Shown in pieces: positions 27,911 through 35,876 of a stretch of DNA of 64,000 nt (the stretch's first letter is position 1; each line of letters opens with the position of its first letter). The stretch lies in NCBI RefSeq assembly GCF_900188005.1, contig NZ_FZNR01000001.1:682001-746000 (forward strand). Direction: 5' to 3'. Source of the stretch: Actinoplanes regularis. Lineage in GTDB: Bacteria; Actinomycetota; Actinomycetes; Mycobacteriales; Micromonosporaceae. The position numbers and the translations under genes were made by a program. Below the pieces are notes generated by a model. That model saw nothing but the letters and a program-made list of their open reading frames with translations. It had not been told where the DNA came from and made no database searches.

Positions 27911-28690
27911 TCAGACGAACTTCTCGGTGGCGAGGTACGCGACGAGCTGCTCGCCGCCGGTGCCCTCGTCGGTGACCTTCGCGCCGCCGGTGCGGGCCGG
28001 ACGCTTGGAGAACTCCAGCACGGCGCTGGTGGCGCCGGCGGTGCCGACCTCGTCGGCGGAGACGCCCAGGTCGCCGAGGGAGAGGCTCTCCAGCGGCTTC
28101 TTCTTGGCGGCCATGATGCCCTTGAAGGACGGGTACCGAGGCTCGTTGATGGTGTCCCAGACGCTGACGATGGCCGGCGTGGCGGCGGTGACCACCTCGT
28201 AGCCCTCGTCGGTCTGCCGCTCGATGGTCAGCTGCGCGCCGTCCACGGTGAGCTTGCGCGCGCCGGTCAGCGCGGCCACGCCCAGGCGCTCGGCCAGCAT
28301 GTGCGGGATGACCTGGACCCGGCCATCGGTGGACTCGGCGCCACACAGGATGAGGTCGGCGTTCAGCCGGCCGAGGGCGGCCGCGAGCACCTTGGAGGTG
28401 GCCACCGCGCAGGAGCCGTGCATGGCGTCGTCCTGCACGTGAACGGCCTTGTCGGGGCCCATGGAGAGCGCCTTGCGGATCGAGTCGGTCGCACCGGCCG
28501 GGCCGACCGTCAGCACGGTCACCTCGCCGCCGTGCGCCTCCTTGATCTTCAACGCCTCCTCGATGGCGTACTCGTCCATCTCGTTGATGACGTTGCTCGC
28601 CGAGCCGCGCTCGACGGTGTTGTCGCTCGCGCTCAGGGTGCGCTCGGCACCGGAGTCGGGCACCTGCTTCACCAGTACGACGATATTCAT
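27911..28690 (-). CDS. etfB: Electron transfer flavoprotein beta subunit
   Basis: The product is 259 aa. It is the AMP-binding partner of EtfA, with the usual blocks MNIVVLVKQVPD, NEMDEYAIEEALKIKE, LILCGAESTDG and the TPAIVSVWDTINEPRYPSFKG region near residue 190. The ATG at 28690 follows AGGAGGG. It is the first gene of the etfBA unit, which fits with the acyl-CoA enzymes in this window. The promoter lies in the 400 bp divergent region upstream. Confidence 0.96.
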   Translation of the reverse strand: MNIVVLVKQVPDSGAERTLSASDNTVERGSASNVINEMDEYAIEEALKIKEAHGGEVTVLTVGPAGATDSIRKALSMGPDKAVHVQDDAMHGSCAVATSKVLAAALGRLNADLILCGAESTDGRVQVIPHMLAERLGVAALTGARKLTVDGAQLTIERQTDEGYEVVTAATPAIVSVWDTINEPRYPSFKGIMAAKKKPLESLSLGDLGVSADEVGTAGATSAVLEFSKRPARTGGAKVTDEGTGGEQLVAYLATEKFV

Positions 28691-29095
28691 CGCGCTATTG
28701 ACCCTCCTGTATTGAACGCACCATTGCGGTCGAGCCGGTCTGTCGGCCGGCGTCGCCTGGCCGCGGACATGTCGGCAAGGTTACCCGTCAGTAGCTTTGC
28801 TGTTGCCAGCCACCCAGAGTGACACACCTCACCCAGCCGACGATCAGCATCGCTAGCATGGCAATGAGGAGGTCCCGTGACATGTCCGGCCAAAAAGCAT
28901 CGCTATTGGACGGGGTCCGCCTGCCTGGCCCCCATACTCTCCCAACGTCTCACGACGCGACGCCACAGACCCATGGCCAATCCGGTCCGGACTCCCCGTG
29001 GTGCCGCTGCGGACGCCCACGAGAGGTTTGCGTGAGTGACGAAGTACGCAGTCTCTGGTGCCACCTTCTCGACCGATCAGGTCAATAATCGGCAG
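28691..29095. other. Divergent intergenic region, 405 bp
   Basis: This gap separates etfB (leftward) from the first DUF202 gene (rightward). The etfB Shine-Dalgarno is at the left edge. A strong GAGGAGGT (28866-28873) stands 8 nt before an ATG at 28882 that opens a 68-codon frame ending at 29090, but its third codon positions are only about 55% G/C, unlike the real genes here, so I do not call it a gene. AATAAT-type sequence at 29084-29089 ends 6 nt before the GTG at 29096 and may be a -10 box. Confidence 0.5.
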
Positions 29096-29482
29096 GTGTT
29101 CGGCGGCTTGAAACAGTGGTTCGACCCGGAGAGCGCCCACTCCGAGGGCACCACTCCGGACTACCGGTTCTCGCTCGCCAACGAACGGACGTTCCTGGCC
29201 TGGATCCGTACCGGGCTGGCGCTGATCGCCGGCGGGCTGGCCTGTGCCCAATTCCTGCCGCCGCTCCCGATCGCCCGGCTCCGGGAGATCATCTCGATCG
29301 CGCTGCTGGTGCTCGGCGGCCTGGTCGCGCTGCGCGCCGTCGATCACTGGGCGCGAGCCGAGCGGGCCATGCGGCTCGGCGTCGACCTGCCCCGCTCCCG
29401 CTTCCCCGCGATCCTGGCGATCATCGTGGCGATCGGCGCGGTGGTACTGGTGGTCACCGTGCTGCACCGGGTCCTCGCGTGA
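29096..29482 (+). CDS. DUF202 family membrane protein (YidH-like)
   Basis: The product is 128 aa from the GTG at 29096, a start chosen because family members open shortly before YRFSLANERTFLAWIRTGLA. An earlier GTG at 29036 would add 20 unrelated residues. There are three membrane segments: about residues 41-58, 66-84 and 108-127. DUF202 proteins are small integral membrane proteins of unknown biochemical role. The gene probably starts a leaderless or nearly leaderless transcript, since no Shine-Dalgarno is visible and an AATAAT box is 6 nt away. It overlaps the next DUF202 gene by 4 nt. Confidence 0.82.
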   Translation: MFGGLKQWFDPESAHSEGTTPDYRFSLANERTFLAWIRTGLALIAGGLACAQFLPPLPIARLREIISIALLVLGGLVALRAVDHWARAERAMRLGVDLPRSRFPAILAIIVAIGAVVLVVTVLHRVLA

Positions 29483-29781
29483 CCCGCGATCCCGGCGCCG
29501 CCCCGGAACGCACCCGGCTCGCCTGGCGGCGTACCGGGATGTCCGCGGCCGCGGTGGCCCTGCTCGCCACCCGGCCGGCCTTCTCCCCCGGCGCCGGGCC
29601 GGCGGAATGGCTGGTCGCGGCCGCCTCGATGGCCGGCTGGGCGGCCTGCGCGGCGCTCGCCCTGCAACGCGCGCCCGGCCTGCGCGTCCGCCCGCCACGA
29701 ACGGCGGCCCGGACGATCCGGGCCTACGCGCTGATCACCACGGCCCTGGCGGTCATCGGTGGACTGGTTGTCATGCTCTGA
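29479..29781 (+). CDS. Second DUF202 family membrane protein (YidG-like)
   Basis: The product is 100 aa. The GTG at 29479 overlaps the stop of the preceding gene (GTGA), so translation is coupled. The DUF202 start motif ERTRLAWRRTGMS is near residue 11, followed by three hydrophobic stretches (about 19-37, 41-56 and 79-98). Tandem DUF202 genes (yidH-yidG) also occur in Escherichia coli, which suggests the two proteins form a hetero-oligomer in the membrane; the function is unknown. Confidence 0.82.
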   Translation: MTRDPGAAPERTRLAWRRTGMSAAAVALLATRPAFSPGAGPAEWLVAAASMAGWAACAALALQRAPGLRVRPPRTAARTIRAYALITTALAVIGGLVVML

Positions 29782-29820
29782 TCGTCGCCGGACGCGCGCC
29801 AGCGGGGCATCATTGGCCCC

Positions 29821-30147
29821 ATGGTCCGGTTGTTCATCCTCTTGGCCGCGATTGAGCTCGTCCTACTGATCCTGGGACTCATCGCCTGCCTGTCGGCGGA
29901 GCGCGTGCGTGCCCTGCCACGACTGCTGTGGGTGCTGATCGTGTTGTTCATCCCGTTCGCCGGCCCTGTCGCGTATTTCTTCTGGGGCCGTCCCGGCGAT
30001 CCAGCCATCCGCCGGCCCGCCGCCCGCCCGTCCTCACCCGACGACGACCCGGACTTCCTGCGCTCGATGGACACCGAGCAGTCCCGCCGGGACCGGGAAC
30101 TGCTCGCCCAGTGGGAACGCGACCTGCACCAGGACGACGAGCCGTAA
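29821..30147 (+). CDS. PLDc_N domain small membrane protein
   Basis: The product is 108 aa. Two N-terminal membrane helices (about residues 4-23 and 37-56) carry the PLDc_N pattern (LPRLLWVLIVLFIPFAGPVA, then YFFWGRP). An acidic, charged cytoplasmic tail follows (DTEQSRRDRELLAQWERDLH). Proteins with only this N-terminal phospholipase D-like region are common in actinobacteria and have no catalytic HKD motif. It is 39 nt downstream of the DUF202 pair and probably co-transcribed. It converges with the Hsp70-like gene, 14 nt away. Confidence 0.85.
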   Translation: MVRLFILLAAIELVLLILGLIACLSAERVRALPRLLWVLIVLFIPFAGPVAYFFWGRPGDPAIRRPAARPSSPDDDPDFLRSMDTEQSRRDRELLAQWERDLHQDDEP

Positions 30148-30161
30148 CCCGCCGTCCCCGG

Positions 30162-32105
30162 TCACTTCGTCATCACATTGAAAAGGCTCGCGATGTCGTT
30201 GAAGACGTCGATCGCGTCCTGCTGCCAGGAGAAGCCGTTGCCGTAGCCGTACGCCAGGATCAGCGCGGCCAGCGGAACACAGATCATCGTCAGCACACTG
30301 AGCAGGATCTGGAAGAACCGGAGCACGCGCCGCCCGCGCCGCTTGCGCACTCTGGCCCCCGGTTTCGGCCCGGCCGGTGCCGACTGTTTCCGCTGCTCGG
30401 GTGCGCGCGCCGGGCGAGCCGGCGTCACCACGGCCCGGCCGGAAGCCGGGCCGGCCACCCGGCCAGAAGTTGGCGCAGGCGGCGAGACCGGTCGGCCCTG
30501 CGCCATCACCTGACGGGCGGGGCGGTTCGCGACCGGCTTCGGCGGCGATTGCTTCTTCGGTACGGACGCCGGCCTGGGCCGCGCCGGCGAGCGCGCCTCG
30601 TGCTGGGGCGGGCTGGTGGGCATCGTCGCGTCCGGATCCGGCCGCCACTGCGGCGGGTCGGCGTCCGGCCAGGGGTCGACCGGTGGCCGCATGTGCGGCG
30701 GGACGACCAGCTCCGGGCGGACCTCGGTCTCCCGGTTGTCGACCACGACCTCCGGCGACTCCGGCTCCTGCTCCACGGGATCCGGCTCCGGTTCCGGTTC
30801 CACCGCGGTGCCCGGCGTCCGTGTCGGCAGCGTCGCACCCGCGGCCTCGGGAATCGACTGGACCTGCACCGGCTGCGTGGCGACCGGCATCTTCTCCAGC
30901 CGGGGCGCCACCTCGGTCGCCTCGACCGCCTCGGCCGCCCAGGTCGCCTGGGCCGCCTCGGCCGCGAACTCCGGCACGGTCCTGGACGGCAGCCGCAGCT
31001 GCGCGGTCGGCCCCGGCGCGGCCGGCTCGGAGGCCAGCAGCGCGGCACCGGCCAGGATGCTGCCCTCGGCCACCACCAGCTCCGGCTGCTCGATCACCAC
31101 CGGCGGTTCACCCAGCTCACGGTGGAGCAGGGTGGCCACCAGCGGGATCCGGCTCGCCCCGCCGACCAGGAAGACCCCGGCCAGCCGCCCCTCCGGCAGG
31201 TCGGCGAACTTCAGCAGGTTCCGCGTGATCCGGACCGTCTGCTCCAGCACCGGGCGGGCGACCCGCTCCAGCTCCTCCCGCGTCAGGTGCACCTCGGCGT
31301 CGATCAGCGGCACCACGAAGTCGGCGGCCTGGGCCCGGGACAGCCGCTCCTTGGCGATCCGCACGTCGTCCCAGAGCTGGCGGCGGGCGCGGCGCTCCTC
31401 GATCGTGGACGGCTCCAGCAGGCGCTGCCAGGCGTCGGTCTGCAGGTGCTCGACGAGCCCCGCGTCCACGTCCAGGCCGCCCAGGTCGTCGTGGCCGTCG
31501 ACGGCGAGCACCTCGAAACCGGTGGCCGTGCGGGAGACCAGGCTGGCGTCGAAGGTGCCGGCGCCGAAGTCGTGCACCATCAGGACCGAGCCGATCGGCA
31601 CCTCCCGGCCCAGCACCTCGGCGAAGTAGGTGGCGGCGGCGACCGGCTCGGCGACCAGCCGCGCGCCCGAGAGCCCGGCGCGAGCGGCCGCCTCGGCGAG
31701 CAGGGTCCGACGGGTGGCACCCCAGGTCGCCGGGCAGGTCAGCGTGGTCTCGGGCTTGTACGGCCCGACCGCGCGATGCCACTCCTCCACCACCCGGGCG
31801 AGCACCGCCGTGATCAGGTCGACGACGTTGAACTCCTGCTCGCCGAGCAGGACCAGGCCGTCGTCGACTCGGCGTTTCGGATTCGGCTCGAAACGGGCCG
31901 GCTCGAGCCGGGCGCTGTGCACCGCGTCCCGGCCGACCAGCAGGTTGCCCTCGGCGTCGGCGAAGACGGCGGAGGGCAGCAGCGGCGAGCCGTCGACCAG
32001 GATCGGCCGCGCGCGACCGTCCGGCCATCGTGCGACGGCAACGGTGTTCGATGTACCGAAGTCGATGCCGAGGGCGTACTTCGGACCACCCTGGTCGATG
32101 GACAT
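30162..32105 (-). CDS. Hsp70-like ATPase with C-terminal membrane anchor
   Basis: The product is 647 aa. Residues about 8-370 form an Hsp70/actin-fold ATPase: GIDFGTSNTVAV (phosphate 1), AEPVAAATYFAE, VHDFGAGTFDASLV (phosphate 2) and VFLVGGASRIPLV (adenosine). Canonical DnaK follows with a peptide-binding beta-sandwich; here that is replaced by about 200 residues of Pro/Glu/Ala-rich disordered sequence and a basic stretch (RVRKRRGRR). One transmembrane helix (about 596-622) and a short external tail end the protein. So the ATPase domain is tethered to the inner face of the membrane. Its partner is unknown. A TAGACT -10 box 6 nt before the ATG indicates a leaderless mRNA. Confidence 0.88.
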   Translation of the reverse strand: MSIDQGGPKYALGIDFGTSNTVAVARWPDGRARPILVDGSPLLPSAVFADAEGNLLVGRDAVHSARLEPARFEPNPKRRVDDGLVLLGEQEFNVVDLITAVLARVVEEWHRAVGPYKPETTLTCPATWGATRRTLLAEAAARAGLSGARLVAEPVAAATYFAEVLGREVPIGSVLMVHDFGAGTFDASLVSRTATGFEVLAVDGHDDLGGLDVDAGLVEHLQTDAWQRLLEPSTIEERRARRQLWDDVRIAKERLSRAQAADFVVPLIDAEVHLTREELERVARPVLEQTVRITRNLLKFADLPEGRLAGVFLVGGASRIPLVATLLHRELGEPPVVIEQPELVVAEGSILAGAALLASEPAAPGPTAQLRLPSRTVPEFAAEAAQATWAAEAVEATEVAPRLEKMPVATQPVQVQSIPEAAGATLPTRTPGTAVEPEPEPDPVEQEPESPEVVVDNRETEVRPELVVPPHMRPPVDPWPDADPPQWRPDPDATMPTSPPQHEARSPARPRPASVPKKQSPPKPVANRPARQVMAQGRPVSPPAPTSGRVAGPASGRAVVTPARPARAPEQRKQSAPAGPKPGARVRKRRGRRVLRFFQILLSVLTMICVPLAALILAYGYGNGFSWQQDAIDVFNDIASLFNVMTK

Positions 32106-32111
32106 GAGCGC

Positions 32112-32117
32112 AGTCTA
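32112..32117 (-). promoter_or_regulatory. Leaderless -10 element of the Hsp70-like gene
   Basis: The minus strand reads CCGCCTAGACTGCGCTC before the ATG at 32105. TAGACT ends 6 nt before the start codon, so transcription should begin at or next to the ATG. The same CCGCCTAGACT with identical spacing precedes the gene at 63844. Confidence 0.55.
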
Positions 32118-32147
32118 GGCGGTCCCCGGGACCGGTTGCGGGATCGA

Positions 32148-32921
32148 CTACCGCCCGGTGAACTTCGGCTTGCGCTTCTCGACGAAAGCGGTCGTTCCCT
32201 CCACCCGATCGTCGGTGGCGAACAGGCCCGCGAACAGGTGCGACTCCAACGCAAGGCCGGCCGCGAGGTCCATGCTGAGGCCGGCGTCGACCGCCTGTTT
32301 GGCGGCGCGCAGGGCGAGCGCCGGGCCGGTCGTGTACGGCTTGACCAACTCGACGGCCGTCGCGTACACCCGGTCGGCCGGGACCACCCGATCGGCCAGG
32401 CCGATCCGCAGCGCCTCCTCGGCCTCCACCATCCGGCCGGAGAAGATCAGATCCTTGGCCCGGGCCGGGCCGATCAGCCGGGCCAGTCGCTGGGTGCCGC
32501 CGGCGCCCGGGATGATGCCCAGCCTGATCTCCGGCTGGCCGAGCTTGGCGTCGTCGGCGACCACCCGCCAGTCGCAGGCCAGGGCCAGTTCGCAGCCGCC
32601 GCCCAGGGCGAACCCGGTGACCGCGGCCACCACCGGCTTGGGGATCCGGGCGACCGCGTCGAACGCCCCGGAGAGCGCCGCGGCCCGGCCGACCATGTGC
32701 TGGTAGCTGACCGTGGTGAACTCGGTGATGTCGGCGCCGGCGGCGAACACCTTCTCGCCGCCCCAGACGACCACGGCACGCACGGCGTCGTCGCCGGCCG
32801 CGGCGAGGGCCGCCTCCCGCAACTCCTCCTGGACCTGGGTGTTCAGGGCGTTCATCGGGGGTCGTTCGAGCCGGATCGTGCCGATGCCGTCCGCGATCTC
32901 CAGCCGTACGAACTCGCCCAC
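32148..32921 (-). CDS. Enoyl-CoA hydratase/isomerase family protein
   Basis: The product is 257 aa from the GTG at 32921, which is preceded by GGAGG with 5 nt spacing; a TTG 15 nt upstream lacks such a site. It has the crotonase fold with the oxyanion-hole stretch FAAGADI (59-65) and both catalytic glutamates, Glu111 in GGGCELALACD and Glu131 in GQPEIRLGIIPGAGGTQRL. These residues fit hydration of trans-2-enoyl-CoA in beta-oxidation. The C-terminus FVEKRKPKFTGR is typical. With EtfAB and the acyl-CoA mutase cluster it fits fatty or branched-chain acid catabolism, though it is not in an operon with them. Confidence 0.93.
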   Translation of the reverse strand: MGEFVRLEIADGIGTIRLERPPMNALNTQVQEELREAALAAAGDDAVRAVVVWGGEKVFAAGADITEFTTVSYQHMVGRAAALSGAFDAVARIPKPVVAAVTGFALGGGCELALACDWRVVADDAKLGQPEIRLGIIPGAGGTQRLARLIGPARAKDLIFSGRMVEAEEALRIGLADRVVPADRVYATAVELVKPYTTGPALALRAAKQAVDAGLSMDLAAGLALESHLFAGLFATDDRVEGTTAFVEKRKPKFTGR

Positions 32922-33008
32922 GCCCGCCTCCGTCAACTCACCGATGAGTGCCGTTTCCCCGCCAGCCTACGACGGGTACAAACTAGATTGGGACCCCGGG
33001 GAGGAGAG

Positions 33009-33470
33009 ATGACCACGTACTACCGGGATCCGGACGTGCTGATCACCTCGTCCGGGATCCACATGAACGGCCAGGAGTTCCGCCTGCCCGAGTTGCTGCG
33101 GGTCTGGCACATCCGGAGCGGCCGCTCCTGGACGGTGATCGCCAAGCGGGGCGTCATGGGCCTCGCCATCCTGACCCCGCTGCTGGCCGGCGTGCTCGCC
33201 GTCGGGGTGGCGCTGCTGATCCACACCAGTTTCGTCCACGGCCTCGCGCTGGTGCTCGGCGGAGTGCTGGTCGGCCTGGCCGTGCTGCCGGTCGCCGACC
33301 TGCTGCTGGAGCGGGTCGATCGGTCGTACGACGCGGGCACCCGCACCATCGAGATCTGGGGCCGGCTGCGCACCGGCGATGTGCTGCTGCTGCGCACGAC
33401 GGACGCGCAGCGCTTCGGCCGCGTCTACCGGGCTCTGCTACGAGCGCTGGAACCGGCCGCGCGGTCGTGA
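33009..33470 (+). CDS. DUF6232-like membrane protein
   Basis: The product is 153 aa. The ATG at 33009 directly follows GGGGAGGAGAG. The N-terminal 45 residues (YYRDPDVLITSSGIHMNGQE, then FRLPELLRVWHIR) are a short beta-rich segment. Two membrane helices follow at about 49-72 and 76-97, then a second beta-rich cytoplasmic part (RSYDAGTRTIEIWG..DAQRFGRVYRAL). I recognise the layout as the DUF6232 type, common in actinobacteria and of unknown function. A TAGATT box at 32984-32989 may be its -10. The gene is divergent from the enoyl-CoA hydratase. Confidence 0.65.
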   Translation: MTTYYRDPDVLITSSGIHMNGQEFRLPELLRVWHIRSGRSWTVIAKRGVMGLAILTPLLAGVLAVGVALLIHTSFVHGLALVLGGVLVGLAVLPVADLLLERVDRSYDAGTRTIEIWGRLRTGDVLLLRTTDAQRFGRVYRALLRALEPAARS

Positions 33471-33523
33471 GTTGTCCCGATTCAGCACGAAGACCGGACC
33501 GAATTCGGCACGCTTAGAGAACC

Positions 33524-34066
33524 ATGAGAGCGACGCGGGTACGACCCACCGGCATCGAGCGCACCTTCGGCGAAGACGAGATGATCGTCACGAAGACCGA
33601 TCCGCGTGGCGTCATCACCTACGCCAACGATGTCTTCCTGCGCGTCTCCGCACTCTCCGAGGCTGAGGCGATCGGGCAGCCGCACAGCCTGATCCGGCAC
33701 CCGGACATGCCACGCGCGGTGTTCAAGCTGCTCTGGGACGTGCTCGCGGAGCGGGAGGAGATCTTCGCGTACGTCATGAATCTGGCCACCGACGGCGCCC
33801 ACTACTGGGTGCTGGCCCACGTGACCCCTTCCTACGACCGCACCGGACGGGTCATCGGGTACCACTCCAACCGCCGGCGCCCGACGCCCGGCGCGGTGGC
33901 CGCGGCGAACGACCTGTACCGGCACCTGCACGCCGTCGAGGCCCGGGAGAGCCATACCCCGGATGCGGTCAAGGCCGGATACCGGGCTCTGCAGGACGTC
34001 CTCGCGGAGCGTGGCCAGAACTACGACGAGCTGGTTTGGTCGCTGACCACCGGCGCCGGCCGATGA
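33524..34066 (+). CDS. Aer-type PAS sensor protein
   Basis: The product is 180 aa, essentially one PAS domain. The sequence [42 protein letters not shown] (read in parts, residues about 20-70) is the pattern of the FAD-binding PAS of the aerotaxis receptor Aer and its relatives. The remainder is helical with no transmembrane segment and no signalling domain of its own. Its stop overlaps the ATG of the chemotaxis transducer (ATGA at 34063-34066), so the pair is made together. Most likely the PAS protein senses redox state or oxygen and passes it to the transducer, a two-piece Aer. Confidence 0.85.
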   Translation: MRATRVRPTGIERTFGEDEMIVTKTDPRGVITYANDVFLRVSALSEAEAIGQPHSLIRHPDMPRAVFKLLWDVLAEREEIFAYVMNLATDGAHYWVLAHVTPSYDRTGRVIGYHSNRRRPTPGAVAAANDLYRHLHAVEARESHTPDAVKAGYRALQDVLAERGQNYDELVWSLTTGAGR

Positions 34067-34977
34067 GGCGCGCGGCACAAGGACCGGCGGTGCGGCCGGA
34101 CCCGGTACTCCAGGCGATCACCGACACCTGCCGCCGGGTGAGGGCCGGCGATTTCGAGGCCCGGCTCGCCCCGATCGGCGAGGACGAGACGTCGGTGGCC
34201 ACCCGGACCGCGCTGAACGGCCTGCTCGACGTGATCGACGCGTTCACCCGCGAGGCCGGCGCCGCCTCCACCGCGGCCGCCCACGGCCGGTTCTACCGGC
34301 GGGTCCTGACCACCGGGCTGCACGGCACGTTCAAGCTGGCGGCCGAGCAGATCAACGAGTCGGTGACCGCGATGCACCACAACGCGGAGCAGATCGCCGA
34401 GGGTGACCGTGCCCGGCTGGCGCTCGCCGACGAGCTCGAGTCCGCCGTGCTGACCGTCTCCGAGCAGGTCGCGACAGCGGCGACGGAGATGGGCGCGTCC
34501 GCGAACGAGCTGGCCCGGTTCGCCCGGGGCGCGGTCGGTGACGCGGAACGCGGGCTGGGCACGGTCACCTCCCTGCGCAGCGCCTCCGAGCAGATCCGGC
34601 ACGCGGTCGACCTGATCAACCAGGTGGCCTCGCAGACCCGGCTGCTGGCGCTGAACGCGACGATCGAGGCGGCCCGGGCGGGTGAGGCGGGGCGCGGCTT
34701 CGCCGTGGTGGCGAACGAGGTCAAGGATCTCGCCAACGAGACCAGCTCGTCCAGCGAGGAGATCATGGGTCAGGTCAACACGGTCCAGCAGGCGGCGGCG
34801 GACGCGGTCTCGGTGCTGGAGACCGTGACCCAGAGCTTCCGCGAGATCAACAACCTGATCGGCGGCATCGCGGTCGCGGTGGACGGCGGCGGCGCCGCCG
34901 GGATAACCGGGTTGTCCCAGCTGGCCGAGGTGCTGCGCGCCGAGGTCAGCCGATTCCTGGTCAACGCCCGGAAATAG
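34063..34977 (+). CDS. Cytoplasmic methyl-accepting chemotaxis transducer
   Basis: The product is 304 aa from the ATG overlapping the PAS gene stop. No transmembrane helix is present. Residues about 15-75 look HAMP-like ([20 protein letters not shown]). From about 125 the methyl-accepting coiled coil runs to the C-terminus, with the conserved hairpin tip [20 protein letters not shown] followed by [20 protein letters not shown], which binds CheA and CheW. The transducer is short and ends soon after the second helix. With the PAS protein it resembles a split Aer (compare CetA/CetB of Campylobacter, although CetA is membrane-bound). It converges with the ribokinase gene, 7 nt away. Confidence 0.9.
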   Translation: MRRAAQGPAVRPDPVLQAITDTCRRVRAGDFEARLAPIGEDETSVATRTALNGLLDVIDAFTREAGAASTAAAHGRFYRRVLTTGLHGTFKLAAEQINESVTAMHHNAEQIAEGDRARLALADELESAVLTVSEQVATAATEMGASANELARFARGAVGDAERGLGTVTSLRSASEQIRHAVDLINQVASQTRLLALNATIEAARAGEAGRGFAVVANEVKDLANETSSSSEEIMGQVNTVQQAAADAVSVLETVTQSFREINNLIGGIAVAVDGGGAAGITGLSQLAEVLRAEVSRFLVNARK

Positions 34978-34984
34978 CGCGGCC

Positions 34985-35875
34985 TCAGCCTGCGAAGATC
35001 GCTTCGATCTCGGCGCGGCTGGGCAGGGCGTTGCTGGCGCCGATCTTGCGGACCGCGGCGGCACCCGCCGCGTTCGCCCAGCGTACGGCGTCGAGCAGTT
35101 CGCGCCCCTCGGCCCAGGCGACGGCGAGCGCTCCGCAGAACGCGTCGCCCGCGGCCGTGGTGTCCACGACCTCCACCGAGAAGGCGGGCACGTGCACGTC
35201 GCGGCCGTCCCGGTCGGCGTAGCGCGAGCCGTCGCCGCTGAGCGTCAGCACCACGCGGGGCACCAGGGCGAGCAATGCGGCCAGGTCCGCCGCCGACCCG
35301 CCGGTGATCGTCTGGGCCTCGGTCTCGTTCACCACCAGCAGGTCGACCTGGTCGAGCAGGCCGGGCGGCAGCTCCCGGGCGGGCGCCGCGTTCAGGATCG
35401 TCCGTGTCCCGGACTCCCGGGCGGCGGCCAGCGCCGCGGCCACCGTCCCCATCGGGATCTCCTGCTGGCAGAGCAGCACGTCGGCCTCGGCGACGCGGGC
35501 GCGCTCGTCGTCGGTGAGGTCGAGGAAGGTCCGGTTGGCTCCCGGGCTGACCAGGATCGAGTTCTCCCCGGCGCGATCCACCATGATCACCGCGACGCCG
35601 GACGAGCCGTAACTGGTCCGCACCTGGCTGGTGTCCACGCCGGTGGACGCAAGCCGGGAGCTCAGGGTGACGCCGAACGAGTCCGACCCGATCGCCCCCA
35701 GGAACGTGGTCGTGCCGCCCGCACGGGCGGCCGCGATCGCCTGATTGGCGCCCTTGCCACCCGGGGTCATCACGAAGTCGTCGCCGAGCACGGTCTCGCC
35801 CGGCCGGGGCAGCTTCTCGGCGAGCCCGACCAGGTCCATGTTCGCGCTGCCGACGACCACCACCTTCGGGGACAC
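34985..35875 (-). CDS. rbsK: Ribokinase (PfkB family)
   Basis: The product is 296 aa, full length. It phosphorylates ribose, or a similar sugar, at O5 with ATP. The substrate signature VVVGSANMDLVG..GETVLGDDF..TPGGKGANQAIAAARAG (N-terminal 50 residues) and the catalytic DTTAAGDAFCGAL (Asp of the GAGD-type motif) are present. The GTG at 35875 starts one base after the TGA of the ABC ATPase gene (TGACGTG), so translation is coupled. There is no ribose transporter nearby; the adjacent ROK regulator and NagZ-type glycosidase hint at sugar salvage. Confidence 0.92.
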   Translation of the reverse strand: MSPKVVVVGSANMDLVGLAEKLPRPGETVLGDDFVMTPGGKGANQAIAAARAGGTTTFLGAIGSDSFGVTLSSRLASTGVDTSQVRTSYGSSGVAVIMVDRAGENSILVSPGANRTFLDLTDDERARVAEADVLLCQQEIPMGTVAAALAAARESGTRTILNAAPARELPPGLLDQVDLLVVNETEAQTITGGSAADLAALLALVPRVVLTLSGDGSRYADRDGRDVHVPAFSVEVVDTTAAGDAFCGALAVAWAEGRELLDAVRWANAAGAAAVRKIGASNALPSRAEIEAIFAG

Positions 35876-35876
35876 G

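Noticed and set aside
28882..29090. 68-codon frame with a strong Shine-Dalgarno
   Set aside because: Third-position G/C content is only about 55% and I recognise no family. It is recorded as a finding, not as a gene.
29928..33470. An 1180-codon uninterrupted plus-strand frame
   Set aside because: Most of it is antisense to the Hsp70-like and enoyl-CoA hydratase genes. Only the last 153 codons (33009-33470), with their own Shine-Dalgarno, make a plausible protein.
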